Below, piece by piece: positions 21,969 to 36,900 of a stretch of DNA of 64,000 nt; within the stretch, counting starts at the first letter, position 1, and every line of letters starts with the position of its first letter. Origin of the DNA: Mermis nigrescens (taxonomy: Eukaryota > Nematoda > Enoplea > Mermithida > Mermithidae); NCBI GenBank assembly GCA_036768485.1, contig JAVLUZ010000713.1, positions 124,001 to 188,000 on the forward strand. The letters are read 5' to 3'. Position numbers and translations under genes: made by a program. The notes below the pieces were generated by a model. That model searched no databases and was not told the origin of the DNA. It saw only the letters and a program-made list of their open reading frames with translations.

Positions 21969-24900
21969 GTATTTATTCATTTATTTTTGAATTTATTTAT
22001 ACAATTCTTTGTTCATATACTTGCTAATTAATTGATTTTATTTATTTTTATTTGTTTCGCATTGAATGACCGTATTTAAACGTTACTTTGAGGCACGCTT
22101 GAATTATTGGCAAATGTTTTATCAAGCAGCAGACAATGCAATAGCATAATTTATTGTATATATTGCATCTATTGCATATATTTGCATATTTTTGCATCAA
22201 TTTGTAATATATTTCATATATTTTTATATATTGTTATAAATTTATTTATATTGTTATATATCTCATTTATTTTTATATATTACTCATATAATTTTTTACG
22301 CATATTTCATATTTTATTCAGATATTTCATTAGCCTTGCAGAATTCATAATCACATGAAGTAACCCTGACTGTCTATAAAATGTTTTATGCACAAATCCG
22401 AAAAATCGTAGATTTGAAGCAGTATTTTGTACAGGATAAAAATTCTAAAATCTTACTAAAATTCAGTACAGGTTCCATTTTCATACGTGACGCTTTTGTT
22501 GGACGCTTTGAAAGCGCACTCTAATTAAAAAACGGGAATGTAATCTTCAGCAGTCACGTATCTCTGGGGAAATGGGAGGTTCGGACCCCCCAAAATTCAG
22601 AAACATCGAAAAAATAGGACTTTTCAAACGTTATTTTGTGCTATTTTTGGCTTCTTTGGGCATATTCCCCCAAAAATTGGCGTTAGTCCCCCCAAAATAG
22701 GACGGTCAGCTACGTGCCTGATCTCTAGTCAGCCTAGTGAGTACTATTCAGTATTTTACGCGTACATCACTGTGGATTTGCGAGGAAAATTAAGAAATTT
22801 GGATTTATTCTTAATAAATTCTCTGAAATTGAACTTTCTAGAACTTTCTGCGATTTGAAAACTTATCCTCATTTCAATTGAAGGTCTGCTATACTAAAGT
22901 AGGATTAATTGTGTTTTCACGAGTCTTTATTCGTTTCGGGGAATCTAAAGATTCGCTTAGGGTCTATGAGGTTTGAGAAGTCCGGAATCCAAAAGATCTC
23001 AAGAATCCGGTAAATCTCGAGCAACAAAATTTAAGTGTTTTTTTCGCGATTTTTCTTTATTTTTTATTTAATTTAATATTTTACCCGATTAGTTTCTTAG
23101 AATATGGTTGCTCTCCATGTAAGGTTTCATCAATTATAATAAGTCTTCTGTATTCACCATGTCCGTTCGATTTCTAATAATTTTTGGAATTCAGGTGTAA
23201 TTAAGAATATAAGTGTGGTTATCGATTAAGCATTATGCACTTAAGGAAGTTCATTTTCGCTTTTGCACATTCAGGCGGCAGGGCAACCAAATTTCGAGGT
23301 TCCATGGGAAAAACTTGCAAGAAATAGCACTCAAAATTGAATTCTATTGAATCTAACAATTTAAGACGGTCTTTCAGATTCTCGGGTGAAGAGGGTCCGG
23401 ACCGCACAGGTGGCCGATCTGGCGGAGATGGTCAGTCGATCTGGGGAGAGGAGGGTCATACATTTACTTGTTTGGGCGAAAATGTCGCCAAGGACTAGGA
23501 TTAATGCTAAAATAGCATCAAAACTGCGTTATTCAACAGATTCCGATAAATTCTAAGCACTTTTGGACAGAATTTTCAATTTAGTCCATTTTTATACTTC
23601 ATTTTGCATATTTTTTCACAAAATTTTCCACTTTTTCATTCTGGGCTCTAGACCAGACATGCGCATGGGGTAAGTTCGAAAGTCTAGATCCCTATAATGG
23701 AGAAATGGGAAATTTGTCAGGGTAAACAAGGCAAAATAGAGGCCAAAAATGGATGAAAATTTGAATTTTCTTCCAAAGTGCTTTGAATTGACCAGGAAGC
23801 GCTTATATTAATTTTTGAGGTCATTTTGGCCCAAGGAAGCTAATTTCTTACACCCCTGGCCGGCTAACCCCCCTCGATGTGCATCTATGATGTATATTTC
23901 AAAACGCCCTCATGTGCATGTCTGACCCGGACCACACAGACCCTACGCCCATGTGTGGTTGCATCTGCACGTGATAATGCCTGATCAAAGCGCATTTGAA
24001 TTTTAAACTTCGTTTTTGTCTTAGATTTGTATACACAATGAAGCTTCCACTGCTGAATAAGCCTAAATACTTAGAAATTCGACGAATCCACGTGTTATAC
24101 GTGCATTTTGATTCATCCTTATTGTCATTTGACGTATTCAGAACACATTGCACATTTATAGCAAAAGCTATATATTTCTTAGCAAGCGAAACAAACAGCA
24201 CTTCGGAGTGTTGTTAATTCACGATATTTTAGTAATTTAAAAGATATTTTTCATCCGGCATTTTGACACGTGATCTTGTGAGCAAAAAAAGATAGCACAA
24301 GAATTCCAGGGAATAAGTCTCAAAGTTTTTTTCTAATCTGTTCTAACGAATGTCAAAAACAAGTCTTTGACATCTAATTCGACGCGCTTCCGTTCTAAAG
24401 AAAAGAAAAACTGAACTACTGGACAAAAAATATTTCAAAATTTAATAATATAATCTCGTAGTTTGAAAAAAATCGAAAATTGTCATAATTCAATAATATT
24501 TTCTTCATAAGCCGCCATCCTTTGAGTCTTAGACACAAAATGCACCAAAAATGCGTATGCTTTTGTCCTTTAGCTAGAGGACCCCACAAAGCGGGCCTTC
24601 AGTTATATTTAATTCCCTGCTTTTAATTTCACACCTTGCCCACCTTCAGTATCTTTGTAGGTATAAATTTTCTCTATGCATTTTTATATATTCTTTATTC
24701 TAATATTATATTTTGTATATCATTCTCACTTGTATATATTTGTTGTCTCCAATGCATGTGTAGGCATCTTTCCAATCCATAATAGCTACACACCTATGGT
24801 CCGTTTCATTTAGCTTTGAGGTTTTTAAAAATACTTTTAAGTGACTACGGAAGTGCAAATATGATATATATTTATATGATATATATATTTTTTTGCAAAT

Positions 24901-27900
24901 ATATATTTACGGAAATATGATATTCTACAGTATATTGAGCCACGTGGATTCATATGCTATCATTAAGCCGCATTGCTGCGTGAAAAATTTTAAAGCACTT
25001 TTGTAGCCTAATTCCAATTGAAAAATTCGAAAGAAAATCGCAAAGGTAAATTAAACAGGCTATACATTTAGCAACGTCTTTTGCGGTACTTTTGGTTGTT
25101 CGTCTTGGCCGTAGCTGCTGTTTTCCTCGCGTTCGAAATCAGGGGAAATATACAGACATATTTGAACAGTCCAATAGCGACCATCATCTCCATGTTGCCC
25201 CTGGGAAATCAGCCTTTCCCCCAACTATACGTCTGCCCTTTCAACCCGATCGACAAGCGAAAATTGACCGACGAGCGGCAAGTGAAAGCATTGAAAACGT
25301 TTTTCGGCTTAGGGTCGCCAAGAATTCCGCAAAATGAGAGGATTTTGTCCGCAATCGAAGCTAATTACGACGCAGTCCATACCCATACCCGGTCGATGCT
25401 TAAACAAGTGAACGAAAGATATTGCGTCCAGACACACGCGTGGAGCAGGCTTTAGAATCAGATTATAAAAAATGGAAAATTTTCTAGAAAAAGACGAAAA
25501 TTAAAGCATGATGAAATAAAGGTCGAAAATTGTCTTCGAAAATGCTTGAATTGACCAGAAACTGCGGATTAGGACATTTTATACACGATTCGAACAAAAT
25601 GACAAATTTTGCACATTTTTGAATTTTGACGAATTAGGATTAAAATTCGCTTTTTGCTACGTTGCGAAAGTGAAATGATTTTCAGCGTAAAGTTAACACC
25701 TCTACAATAATTCAATATTTGGTGTAATGGAAGGCCCCTACGTACACTTGTGAACCTTGATACTGTAACGAAGTTATATTCAAATTCACCTCATTTTGTC
25801 TCAATACGATTTTATAACGCCATAGTTTCGATTCGTTCACTGAGGTTAAACGTAAAATCACGAAGAAACTTATTCTCGGAAATTCGACGAAAGCTAGTTT
25901 TTAGAGAAGTCAATGAAAATTGCGATTAGTCGGAATACTTGCGTCATTAGCCGAATCCGGGTACACCATTAAAAGAAACTCTCTATTGAGTTCAGAGAAA
26001 CGCACCCATGTTTGACTTGTACGCCTTGAGACGTATTTTATTTTTATAATACTTCATAAGTCCCAATTTATAAACGGAGCGGTCGACAAAGTAAAAGAAG
26101 GTAGAAACGTGTGTTTTTTTGCGTTCATCTCCGGAGTGTCAACCTTAAACTAATAGAAGTAACTCAGTATTGATCTTACACATCGTAGCCAACTTTGTCG
26201 TGTAGCCACGTTAGTACTTTTATATAAATAATTTTTTGGGGACTGTCGTACAAAAAATTTGGCAGAGATAAACGAGTCGAAAACTCGACCAAAATTTGCC
26301 TTTCCACGATCTGATTTTTACACTCTTTTTAATCCCCCAATGCGAAATTCAAAAAACAAAAATAGTATATCTAAAGAATTCCATCTTTTATATTGTCTAT
26401 TATAACAGGATCGTTTCTCAAAATTGACGATGCTGATCACCACATCTGTGCCACGATAATGCAACAATTAACGAATTGTTAACTATGATAACTAAAGCAT
26501 ATGATGGGTCAAAAAAAATTTTAGCTTAGTATTTGCCGACTTAATCTCTTATTTCAGCCACAAATGAATATCATGGATACGCTCTTATCGGTCAGCATGG
26601 ATGTTATTGACTTTGTCAAAGAATGTTCATTTGGACGTCAATTTGTCAATTGCTCGCATATAACACGGAAAGTCTTTGATGGAAATTACGGACTGTGTTA
26701 TTTAATCAATGTTGAGAGATGGCAAGAAGTATAGCGGATGAGTCATTATTTTATTGTTAGTTTTATGGATTTTAGTTCATTTTTGAATAATTTTACTTTT
26801 TAAAACAAAGCAAAAACATAAACAATTTTGTAGATGCATTTTTCAGATTAGATGCTCGATCCAAGAAGGCGGTTTGTGACTATACGTTGCTCAGAGCAGC
26901 CTCAGATAAATCAAAAAAGACTATTCTGCTTTTAAAGAATGCTATTTTTATCGCACGAAACAATACTAAATTCATCTTTCACTGGAAGATTATTCGCTTT
27001 CGCTATCAAGAAAGAAAAAGAATTATTCAGATGATTGAAAATATGCCGTTTCCGATTAACAGCCGAGCCGACTCTCTTAGTATGAATAACCTATCGGCTT
27101 AAAATTTGTTAAGCCAGCCTCCAGAATCTTTATGCTATATGCCCATCTAGTTTCTAGCTTCTTCACGTTTCATTGGTCTTATAAAATGCTGAGTTAAAGA
27201 AAATTTTGTGGAAAGCTCGATTATATTGCTAGTCGTCGTCTCTCCTGTGCCTTCCTTCCTAACAATTGAAACTTCGGTGTTTTTCTACATAAATTAGTTT
27301 TCGTTCTAACATTTTTAAAGTCAAAAGTGCATGAAAAATAAACGGTAGGGGCAAAACGACCATTTTTGACATGCTTCATTGAACTCTGTTAGCTCCAGGG
27401 CCCCAGAAACAGAATGCGCAATGGTTCGTAAATAATATTACTTACTTAAAAAATATAGATTGTACACTTAAGCACTAGCACTGTACTGAATTGACCAATT
27501 GAATCAAAATACCCATAATTGTTTTTTACACCCCTTGAAGACTCGTCATTTTAGGTGTGGCAGACGGCGTTTTTGGGGGAATAGGTGAATGACCTCCTCC
27601 ATACATGCACAGCTTGTAAATTCTGGGGGTTGTATTTATAAAGTCCCTTTTATGTGTCCTAACATGGTAGGTGCGCATCAAAAACATTGTTTTTTAGCGT
27701 TCCTGACGATGCTCAATCTTTTTGAACATAAAAACATAAAAAATTACGAGAAAGAATTTAAAAAAAATTCGGAACACGAAAAGATGAGCATAATGGCGCG
27801 AAACGCCGAAAAGTTAGCATTTTCGAGCAAAAAAGATAACTAAAAACGCTGAACATGATTCGACAATTTTTTGAAAATTGAAAACTTTCAAAAAATTGTC

Positions 27901-30900
27901 AATCATGGATGGGGTTGGGGTGTTAAATAATTTTTTCGGGGTAGCGGGTCAAAGTTTTTCTAGGGGATCATGAATGACCTACACCATTTCTAGTCAAAAA
28001 AGGCACAACTGCGTCTAAACGTGATGCATGAGCCCTGTCCGATATTAAGGGAGATTATAATCTTGAATCGGTGAAGGATAGGGCTCAATATATTGAGAGT
28101 CTACTCCATAGGTGGTAGCAGCCGAATTTTAAGAGTATGATGGGGCCAAATCGTTAAAATCAACGTCAAAAATTCAATTCTGGGAGTCTATCGATTTCGA
28201 GAGGAATGCTCGCTGCTTTGTTTGGCTGGGCGTTCCATATTCTTCAGACTACCCACAACCATACCGTCAGTTGAGTATGTGTTGCAGGTAAGCGGTTTCG
28301 GGCTGGTTGTTGCGCTGGACATACATCGGGATTTGTACAAAAATGGCTTAGAGCCCGCCTTCGACGGCGTTCGCTTTGGCTTACTGAATACTTACGGACC
28401 TGGGGTCAGCGGGGTTCAGGATCAGTTGCTGACCAGCTTACATCGCCAGGCGTTTGGGTCAAAGTGTCGATTAATTCCCACTTGCACGAATTACTGAACG
28501 TGGTCAGCGGCAAGTTCAAACATTCGTGTCATAATATGGGTGATAGATCGACGTAATTTTTTAAATAAATTGCTGCATTATTTGTTTAATTTTTTTACAT
28601 TTTCAGCTTCCTTTGAATTCATCTACTAGGAGCATTTTTACTTTTATATCGCACTAGCTGAGCTGCCTGGCGATGCCCGAGATTAACTCAGGCCTGATAG
28701 CTATATGGAATTGAGATGTCTCTTATATTTTTTATTTTTTGGACTTCTCATCTTTTTGGGATATTTCTAAAAAATTGTTGGTAAAAATAAAATTTTTTTC
28801 TTGGATTCTTTAAAAGTTTTTTGTCAACCATTTTTTTGATCAAAACCATATTTTTGACGTAACGAAATGTTTTTGAAAATTCTTTAGCCCAAATCATATT
28901 TTTGATGTTTTGAGATGTTCTGGAAATTTTTTCGGACAAAGCCATATTTTTGATGCTTTAAAAATTTTTTGTTTGTTGTAGCAGAGGGTGTCATATATCA
29001 CGTGAGTTCTTATATAACTCATATGTTATAGCAGAGGGTATCTTCTATCTTATATCCCTGCATGTTTTGGCATATGTTATCGTCTTTGTCCCAAAATCGG
29101 CCATGCTTAAGCATAGGGACGCCTCCCGCTTCGCCCCTGTGCAGGGTGAATGGGTGAGGTTGGTGAAATTTAAATGTCGCTCTTACACCCCAAGCCGGTA
29201 GGCTAAGCTCGGGTAAAAATCTCAGCCCACCAAGTCTTATGGGGCTGGAGCCAATCCCGGACATACAAACAAACTTTCACAAATATACAGTAGATGAAAA
29301 GAAAATGAGGGATGACTTATTGTGTAAAGTGCTTTGAAGTTTGCATTATTTCTTTCTAACCAAAGATTAGTTTAAACAGCGCAACTGAAAAATTAAATGA
29401 CTAATTAAATTTCATTGGTCAAATAGTAACTTTTCAATACGCCTTTTTTCTATAATTACTTTTTGCCTATCTTATAGCATCGGGTATGTTTTAACGTGTC
29501 TTATGCTACAGCATTGCCTATCTTAGATCGTTGGGTATGTTATAACGTATTGTATGCTACAGCATTGCTTATCTTATAGCGTTTGGCATGTTATAACTTG
29601 TCCTATTCTGCAGCATTGCCTATCTTACAGCTTTGAGTATGTTATAACGTGTCCTACCCTACAGCATTGCCTGTCTGATAGCATTTAGTGTGTTATAACG
29701 TTTCGTATCCTACAGCATTGCCTATTTCATAGCGTTGGGTATGTTATAACATATTCAATGCTAGAACATATGCAACGCTATATGGTAGGGCATGGTTTAA
29801 CATACCCAATGTTTTGACTATCTTTTAACGTGCGAGGTGCAGCAACCCGAAAATAGTGCCACCGACTTTTGGCGCACTTTTAGAAATTGGCGAAACATCC
29901 GCTAAGTCCAAAAAACCTATGCTTTAGCATTGGGCGCCCTCTGCCTAGAGTATGTACAGGGTGCCAGGGTGGGGTTGGAAAAATTTAAATGGCGCTATGG
30001 ACCACGTCCGGGGTAGGCCGATCTTGAAGCCAAGTCTCGGCCCACTATCTATTACAGGCCGGAGCCAACCCGGACATACAAATAGACTTTCTAAAATATA
30101 TATTAGATTATTCTGCAGCCTCGAATTTTTTGAATAAACATTTTTAAAAAGATTGATAAGTCCAGCATAAAAATAAGTCATGCATTTTGAATCAGCTTAA
30201 AAGTTTTTATGTTCAAAATCGACATTTGTACAAGTGACCTATCTTTTTAAGTCATCGATTCAAACTTTTATTCAAAATAACATCAAGGGCATCAAGTATT
30301 AGGATCAACATATAATTCATTTGGAAAACGCTGTTCTTGCATTGTAATCTGTTTCACATAGCTTTAGGCATAAACTTTGAGAATTTTTATCGACAGTAAG
30401 CCGGCGGATTACGATAAACCATATATCACACCAATGCTATAATCGAAATTTGTCAGCTTATTGTCGGATAAGGTTTTTTGAACTTATGCTTAAACGTGCG
30501 TGAAACAGACTATAGGATTTAAGTGACAAATAATTACCTTTGCTGTTAACCAGCCAAACAAACAAAACCCCCTTATTTATACGGTAACTTAATTCGTGCA
30601 ATTCTGGCTTTGCTTATAAGTCGTTCTGCGCAATTCTGTTCGCCGTCCTATCAGACCCTTGGCTTCAGCTCGATGGCTGTCATGAACGTGCTTTTAATTT
30701 CGATCAACAAAAAATTTTATGTTGATCCTACTAGAACTTGTACATAAAAAATTATATCCTGAAAAAAACCTTTAAGTCGAATTGAAGTAAAACTTTTATG
30801 TAACTGAATTATAATTTTTATGACAATAAATTAAGCATAAAAATTTAAGGTTTATTCTGCAATTTATTTTTTTAACGTATCCGTTCTGAACAGCCTACCT

Positions 30901-33900
30901 GCATATCATAGAATCCTGCAAATGGATATCAAGCCCTATAATAGCTTTTATGATTCCTTGAATTTTAAGCTTAGAGGCGTCTTAAGCAAATAGCGTTATT
31001 TAGGAGTGTAGCGAAGTAGAAACAAAATATTATATGACGCCAAGGCAAAAGCGACGAGGTATTGCGTTTTGATCACTCAAATTTTTCATCCTCATGACCG
31101 AACTGTTTATTTATGGCATTCATTGACTTATTCAGGCCAAAGATTCATATTTGGACGCTAATAGGTTCTAATAAACAACGGAGAGTTTTTTAGCTCTTGC
31201 AAATACTTCTGAACAAAAAGTTTAATGAGTTGAGCATTTGCCTTGGATATTTTTTGTGAAGATTTTGAAGATTTTTTCAGAATTTTTAGGTATTTCTTTT
31301 AATCCAAATGCTCTAATACATCGAATAAAGCAACAAGTCTCATAATTTTAGCCGTCTTTTTGCCAAATTTCCAAAATTTAAGGCATGGTCCGCCAATATT
31401 AGTTAAATATTGACAACGTAAGCATCTGTTTTGTACCAAAATTTGGGGGAATTTAGTGAACTTTCCGGAAAAATTGCCACACAGAATATGGCGCAAAACT
31501 GAAATAGACTCCAGGAATATGACAAAATGAAACTTTCGAAAGTGGATTAAAAAACTTTAGAAATGGCTTTTGACGACTTTATCAAAAAATCGAAGTAATT
31601 TTGGGCCCCTATATACAATCCAAACTAAACCAAAAAATTAAGACCTAAAAGACGTAAACAGTTCAGCGATTCATATTTATACTCTAAAATTACTCTAAAA
31701 TTAGGAATAATTTACAATTTTGTAAGTTGTTTTGCAAACCGCATTATTCAGATCTACGGCAATTCAATTGCCAGAATATTCGAATAATGAAACCAGCTTA
31801 TACGCAACCATCAATTCGACTGTATACTCGCGAGATGGCTGCAATTTCGACTGCGCCCAATTATTAGCTTTGAAATATTGTAAGTGTTTTTTACCCATGC
31901 AAGAGGATTTCATTCCCACCGATCTGATGGATCGAATTTGCTCCGTGGACCAAATGAAGTCGTGCTTTTATTCGAAGATTTTGATCCGGCACAGGCACGA
32001 ATTGACCGACTGCACCAGCAAGTGTCTGTCACGTTGCTCTTATTGGAAGCATACAGAGGCAATGACTTGGGTCGAATTTAGTCGAAATAGTACGATAGCA
32101 TACGTTTTTTCAGGAGTTAAGGGGGCTGACCACCTTGGAATGCTGTAGGGAAGAATTGAGCGGGATTCAACCATACCTGGGCGTTTGATGGTATGCACAC
32201 TCAGAAACCGAAATATTCCCCCCGGAAACCAAAATAGCCCCCCAGAATTCAATTTTTTTCGTCATACCACCATTTTTGAGGCCATTTTTTACCTAAAAAA
32301 ATCTTTTTTTCCCCAGAACTTTGGTGCCGCCCACCTATGGATTCAATCCCTCCCAGTTTTCAATCATTCCTAAAATTATCTGATCCCCCTCTCCTTAGAA
32401 TTCGGCATTTCCCGAAAAAGCTTTCGAAAGTAGCAGAAATAGTGCTCTTTAAGCATTTTTAGCTTCTTGCTAAAGTGTCAAATTTTCGGCAGTAGCGCCG
32501 TATGTATACTCGTACTCATTTTATGACTTAATTCTGTTCAACTTGCTCAATTTTTATCAGATCTATATTGAAATTTTCATGGTTTTATGCTTTATAGGAG
32601 ATAGCGTATCGTCAGACAAGCTAAAAACGGTTTTTCAGTCGGGTGCCCACTATTTGTGGACCCAAAAAAGCAGTTTAAATATTCACCTCGCCCCCAGAAT
32701 TTCTCCATAATTCTATTTTTGGTTACATTTCGAGCAATTTGACCCATCCTGACCCTTCAGAATTTCGGTGCCGCCCATGTACGGCCGTGACCTTGAAGCC
32801 AAACGTTGTCGATTTTCTAAAAAAAATTGTAGAAATGTGCTTTTCTGAGCGCTTTCAACCAATTTTTGACTTGAAAGTCAAATTTTCTGTAGTCATTTTA
32901 TGACTATAATATGTCTTGTTGCATTAATGTTTTCTAATATAGCCTAACATTTTCAAGTTTTTCTTGTTTATGAAATAACGATTATTTGCCTGAAGCTCCA
33001 AAACAGTGTTATTAACGTGCGGCCCTTGTTAGCAAAAGAAGAAAATGCTTTTTAAAATTTTTTGCGCTGACCCACAGAATTTACATGCTGTTAATCTAGG
33101 GTACTTATTTATAAGAAGCTTTTGGAATAAAAAATTGCGAAAAATGTGGAGGGATACGCAGAATACATTAAGGTTTCGTGCATTTTATCAAAATATGAGT
33201 ATGAAGGAAATATTTTAAGAATGAACCTCCTCAAAAATTTGTTGTTGGTTTTGTCCCGTATTAATGTTGAGTTAACTAACACATGTGCTTAAAAAAGCAT
33301 GCCTGGATTTTACTTGGCAGTCTATGCACTCCAATTAAGCTGAAGTTACATTAATTTTCATTGTTTTTGAATTTTTTTAAAGTATTACTTTAAGACTCTA
33401 GCAGAGCTTCGGACTATTTACACAAAACTTATTTATTTATTTAGAAAATCTAATTGCTATCTATGTCTGCAATATTCTTTGTAAATATGAATTAAAGATT
33501 CGCATGATACATAGATTTTATTCTTTGTTTAAAGATTCCCATACGGAAAGCCAGGAGGCTCAAATGATTAAAAACGTTAAAGAATAGAACAACGTAATTT
33601 TTCAAATTAAAGAAAGTTAACGACGTATTTTTTCAAACTTGAATCTTCATCAACGTATTTTTTCAAAGAAAGATCAACGTAATTTTTCAAAAAAATGAGC
33701 CTCCTGGTTTGAAAAAAGCGTTAAACGACTTCCAGGATATTCACTTTACATAGCAGATCATCGTCGATAACGACCCAAAAATTCAAATATTCGTGTATCT
33801 TAACAGTAAAATTCTTGAAAAAGAAAAGTTAAAAATTTCAATAAAGTGATCCTCTTCGTTTGAAATTTTGGGTCGTTATAGTCAACTGTTTGAATTTTTA

Positions 33901-36900
33901 CATTAAACAAATGTATGAAAAAGAACATCGTCCTTTACAATGCATAATGTTTTTAATCATTTGAGCCCCGACAGTAACAACAATTCAAACAACATTAACG
34001 TAATTTTTCAAAACTCGTTGATTAACGTAATGTTTCAAAACTCGTTGATTAACGTAATTTTTTAAAGGACTTTGAAGCGAAATCACTGTTGTAGACACCA
34101 ATATAACCTGCTTTCCGATCGTATTATATACTGTAGCTGCTCAAAAAAGCGCAATCAATGAAAACATCAGCGCTACACTTATGTAGATTTTGCAGCGCTG
34201 TATAGGGCACTACACAACACTAAACGGCATGCAGTGGGCTTAGGGAAATGCTGATTTAGGGTAACGGTACCTTTGGTGAGACAGGGGTGACCCTGACTGG
34301 GGGGTGATCCAGTTATGCAACTAAAACTAAAATATCTTAGGAACCAGCGGACCGATTGAGTTGAAAAATTTGGGTAAGGAATGGATAAGTACTAGCCACA
34401 CGCGTATGGTAGCTGTATATCTCTAGGATGATTGACTTTAGATGGGTGCTCCCTGAGAGGGGTGACCCTGAATGAACTAAAAATCAAAATATTTTACGAA
34501 ACCAGGGTTTGTACCAACTGAGCGGAAATTCCGGATTTAGAATGAATACTTTCTAGTCATAGGTAGAGAATCAATTTGGAGTCCCTTTGAGCCGAGCAGC
34601 TTCTTTTAATTCTGTTTGGCCGACCAGACCATGCCCCAGCACCGACCGATCGTGACATCTAGCCGACAAGGATCATTGGAGAAGCCATTTGTGCAGTGAA
34701 AACCTGATAGAGTAATAAGACTTTTATCGAAAATGGATTGTTTGGAAAGGAATAGACTATAGTAGGAATCCTTTTAAGCCGACCAGATTTTCGAGATATT
34801 TTTAGACTGACACATCACATCGCCGACCGTCCTACCTGGCCGACTAGATCAAAATCTTTGTAACAAAAGATTTATGAGCAGTAGGAATCCCTCTAAGCAG
34901 ACCAGATTTTCGATATTTTTGAGATTGACATCGCTGCATCGCCGACCGTCCCGCCTGGCCGACTAGACCCAATGTTATATAACAGAAAGCCTATACTGGT
35001 ATAGTCCCCTTTAAGCCAACCAAATTTTTGAAATTTTGTTTGACCGACTATACCACATCACCGACCATCCCATCTTGCCGACTAGAGCCAAATTTTTCTA
35101 ATAAAAAATTAATGAGCAGTGGGAATCCCTCTAAGCCGACCAGATTTCTGAAATTTTGTTGGATGAAGCCTACCACATCACCGACCGTCCCATCTGGCTG
35201 ACTAGATTCAAATTTTTGTCAACAGAAGATTTATGAGCAGTAGGAATCCCTCGAAGTTGACCAGATTTTCGAAATTTTTCTAGAATGACATCAACACATC
35301 ACCGACCGTCCCGCCTGGCCGACAAGACCCAATTTGATATAAGAGAAAGCCTATAACTGGTATTGTCCTCTTTTAGCCAGCCAGATTTTTGAAATTTTGT
35401 TTGACCGACCATCACCGACCGTCCCATCTGGCCAACTAGATTCAAATTTTTATAATGAAAAATTAATGAGCAGTGGAAACCTCTCCAAGCCGACCAGATT
35501 TCTGAAATTTTGTTGGATGAAGCCTACCACATCACCGACCGTCCCACCTGGCTGACTTGATCAAAATCTTTGTAACAGAAGATTTATGAGCAGTAGGAAT
35601 CCCTCTAAGCAGACCAGATTTACGAAATTTTTTGAGAATGACATCGCCGCATCGCCGACCGTCCCGCCTGGCCGTCTAGACCCAATGTTATATAACAGAA
35701 AGCCTATAACTGGTATAGTCCCCTTTTAGCCAATCAGATTTTTGAAATTTTGTTTGACCGACCATACTACATCACCGACCGTCCCATCTGGCCTACTAGA
35801 TTCAAATTTTCCAAATAAAAAATTAATGAGCAGCAGGAAACCCTCTAAGCCCACCAGATTTCTTAAATTTTGTTTGATTGAGTTTACCTCATCACCGATC
35901 GTCCCACCTGACCGACTAGATCCAAATCTTTGTAACATAAGATTTATGAGCAGTAGGAATCCCTCTGAGCAGACCAGATTTTCGAAATTTTTTAGAATGA
36001 CATCGCCGACCGTCCCGCCTGGCCGACTAGACCCAATTTTTTATATAATTGAAAGCCTATAATTGATATAGTCCGCTTTTAGACAGCCAGATTTCTGAAA
36101 TTTTTCTCGATGAAGTTTACCACATCACCGACCATCCCACCTGACCGACTAGAACCAATTTTATATAACAGAAAGCCTTTAACTGGTATAGTCCCCTTTT
36201 AGCCAACCAGATTTTTGGAATTCTGTTTAACCGACCATACCACATCACTGACCGTTCCATCTGGTCGACTAAATTCAAATTTTTGCAACAGAAAACACAT
36301 GAGCAGTGGGAATCCCTTTAAGCCGACCAGATTTTTTAATTTTTGTTTGACCGACCATACCACATCACTGACCATCCCATATGGCCGGCTAAATTCAAAT
36401 TTTTGCAACAGAAAATTTATGAACAATGGGAATCCCTTTAAGCCATCCAGATTTTTAAAATTTTGTTTGACCGGCCATGCCAAATATCATATTTTTAAAT
36501 TTGTTTTTGGACCGACAACACCACATCATTGACCGTACCATCTGTCCGACTAGACCCAAATTTTTATAAGAGAGCCCTTTAAGCCGACCAGATTCTTAAA
36601 TGTTTTTCTTCAAAGGTCGATTTTTGAGTGATTGGCAATGTTTTTATAAATAATTATGAAATTTTGTGCTCATAAGTCTTCAGATATATTTCTTAATTTT
36701 GACATTAAGATTTGGCATGCAATTTTATGTACCATTGTTTAAAGCACGTCTTATTCCACTTATTTTATTCCACTAAAATTCCTATCAAATTAAAACTAAC
36801 AACTGTTCTCTAATTGCGACGTACAGAGCCAAAGTGACTCAAACTGTAAATGAAGACCAGAAACAATTGGTATCAACTCACGCTTTAAGTCATATTTGCC

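Noticed and set aside
26887..27102. Extra channel exon after an AG at about 26847
   Set aside because: The 71-codon open frame has basic composition but no DEG/ENaC motif, and exons 3 and 4 join in phase without it.
28405..28436. 32-nt intron explaining the exon 4 frame change
   Set aside because: Borders are GT and AG and phases fit, but this is below the size of known animal introns, and removal would delete residues expected between the two conserved blocks.
28656..30118. Non-LTR retrotransposon with reverse transcriptase
   Set aside because: Head and tail resemble SINE/RTE-type repeats, but no reverse transcriptase or endonuclease motif was found in any frame.
35726..36532. ORFs of 70-106 codons on both strands with repeated Pro/Ser/Asn motifs
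   Set aside because: These are translations of the tandem units of the large foldback; mirrored in the right arm (40700-41038).
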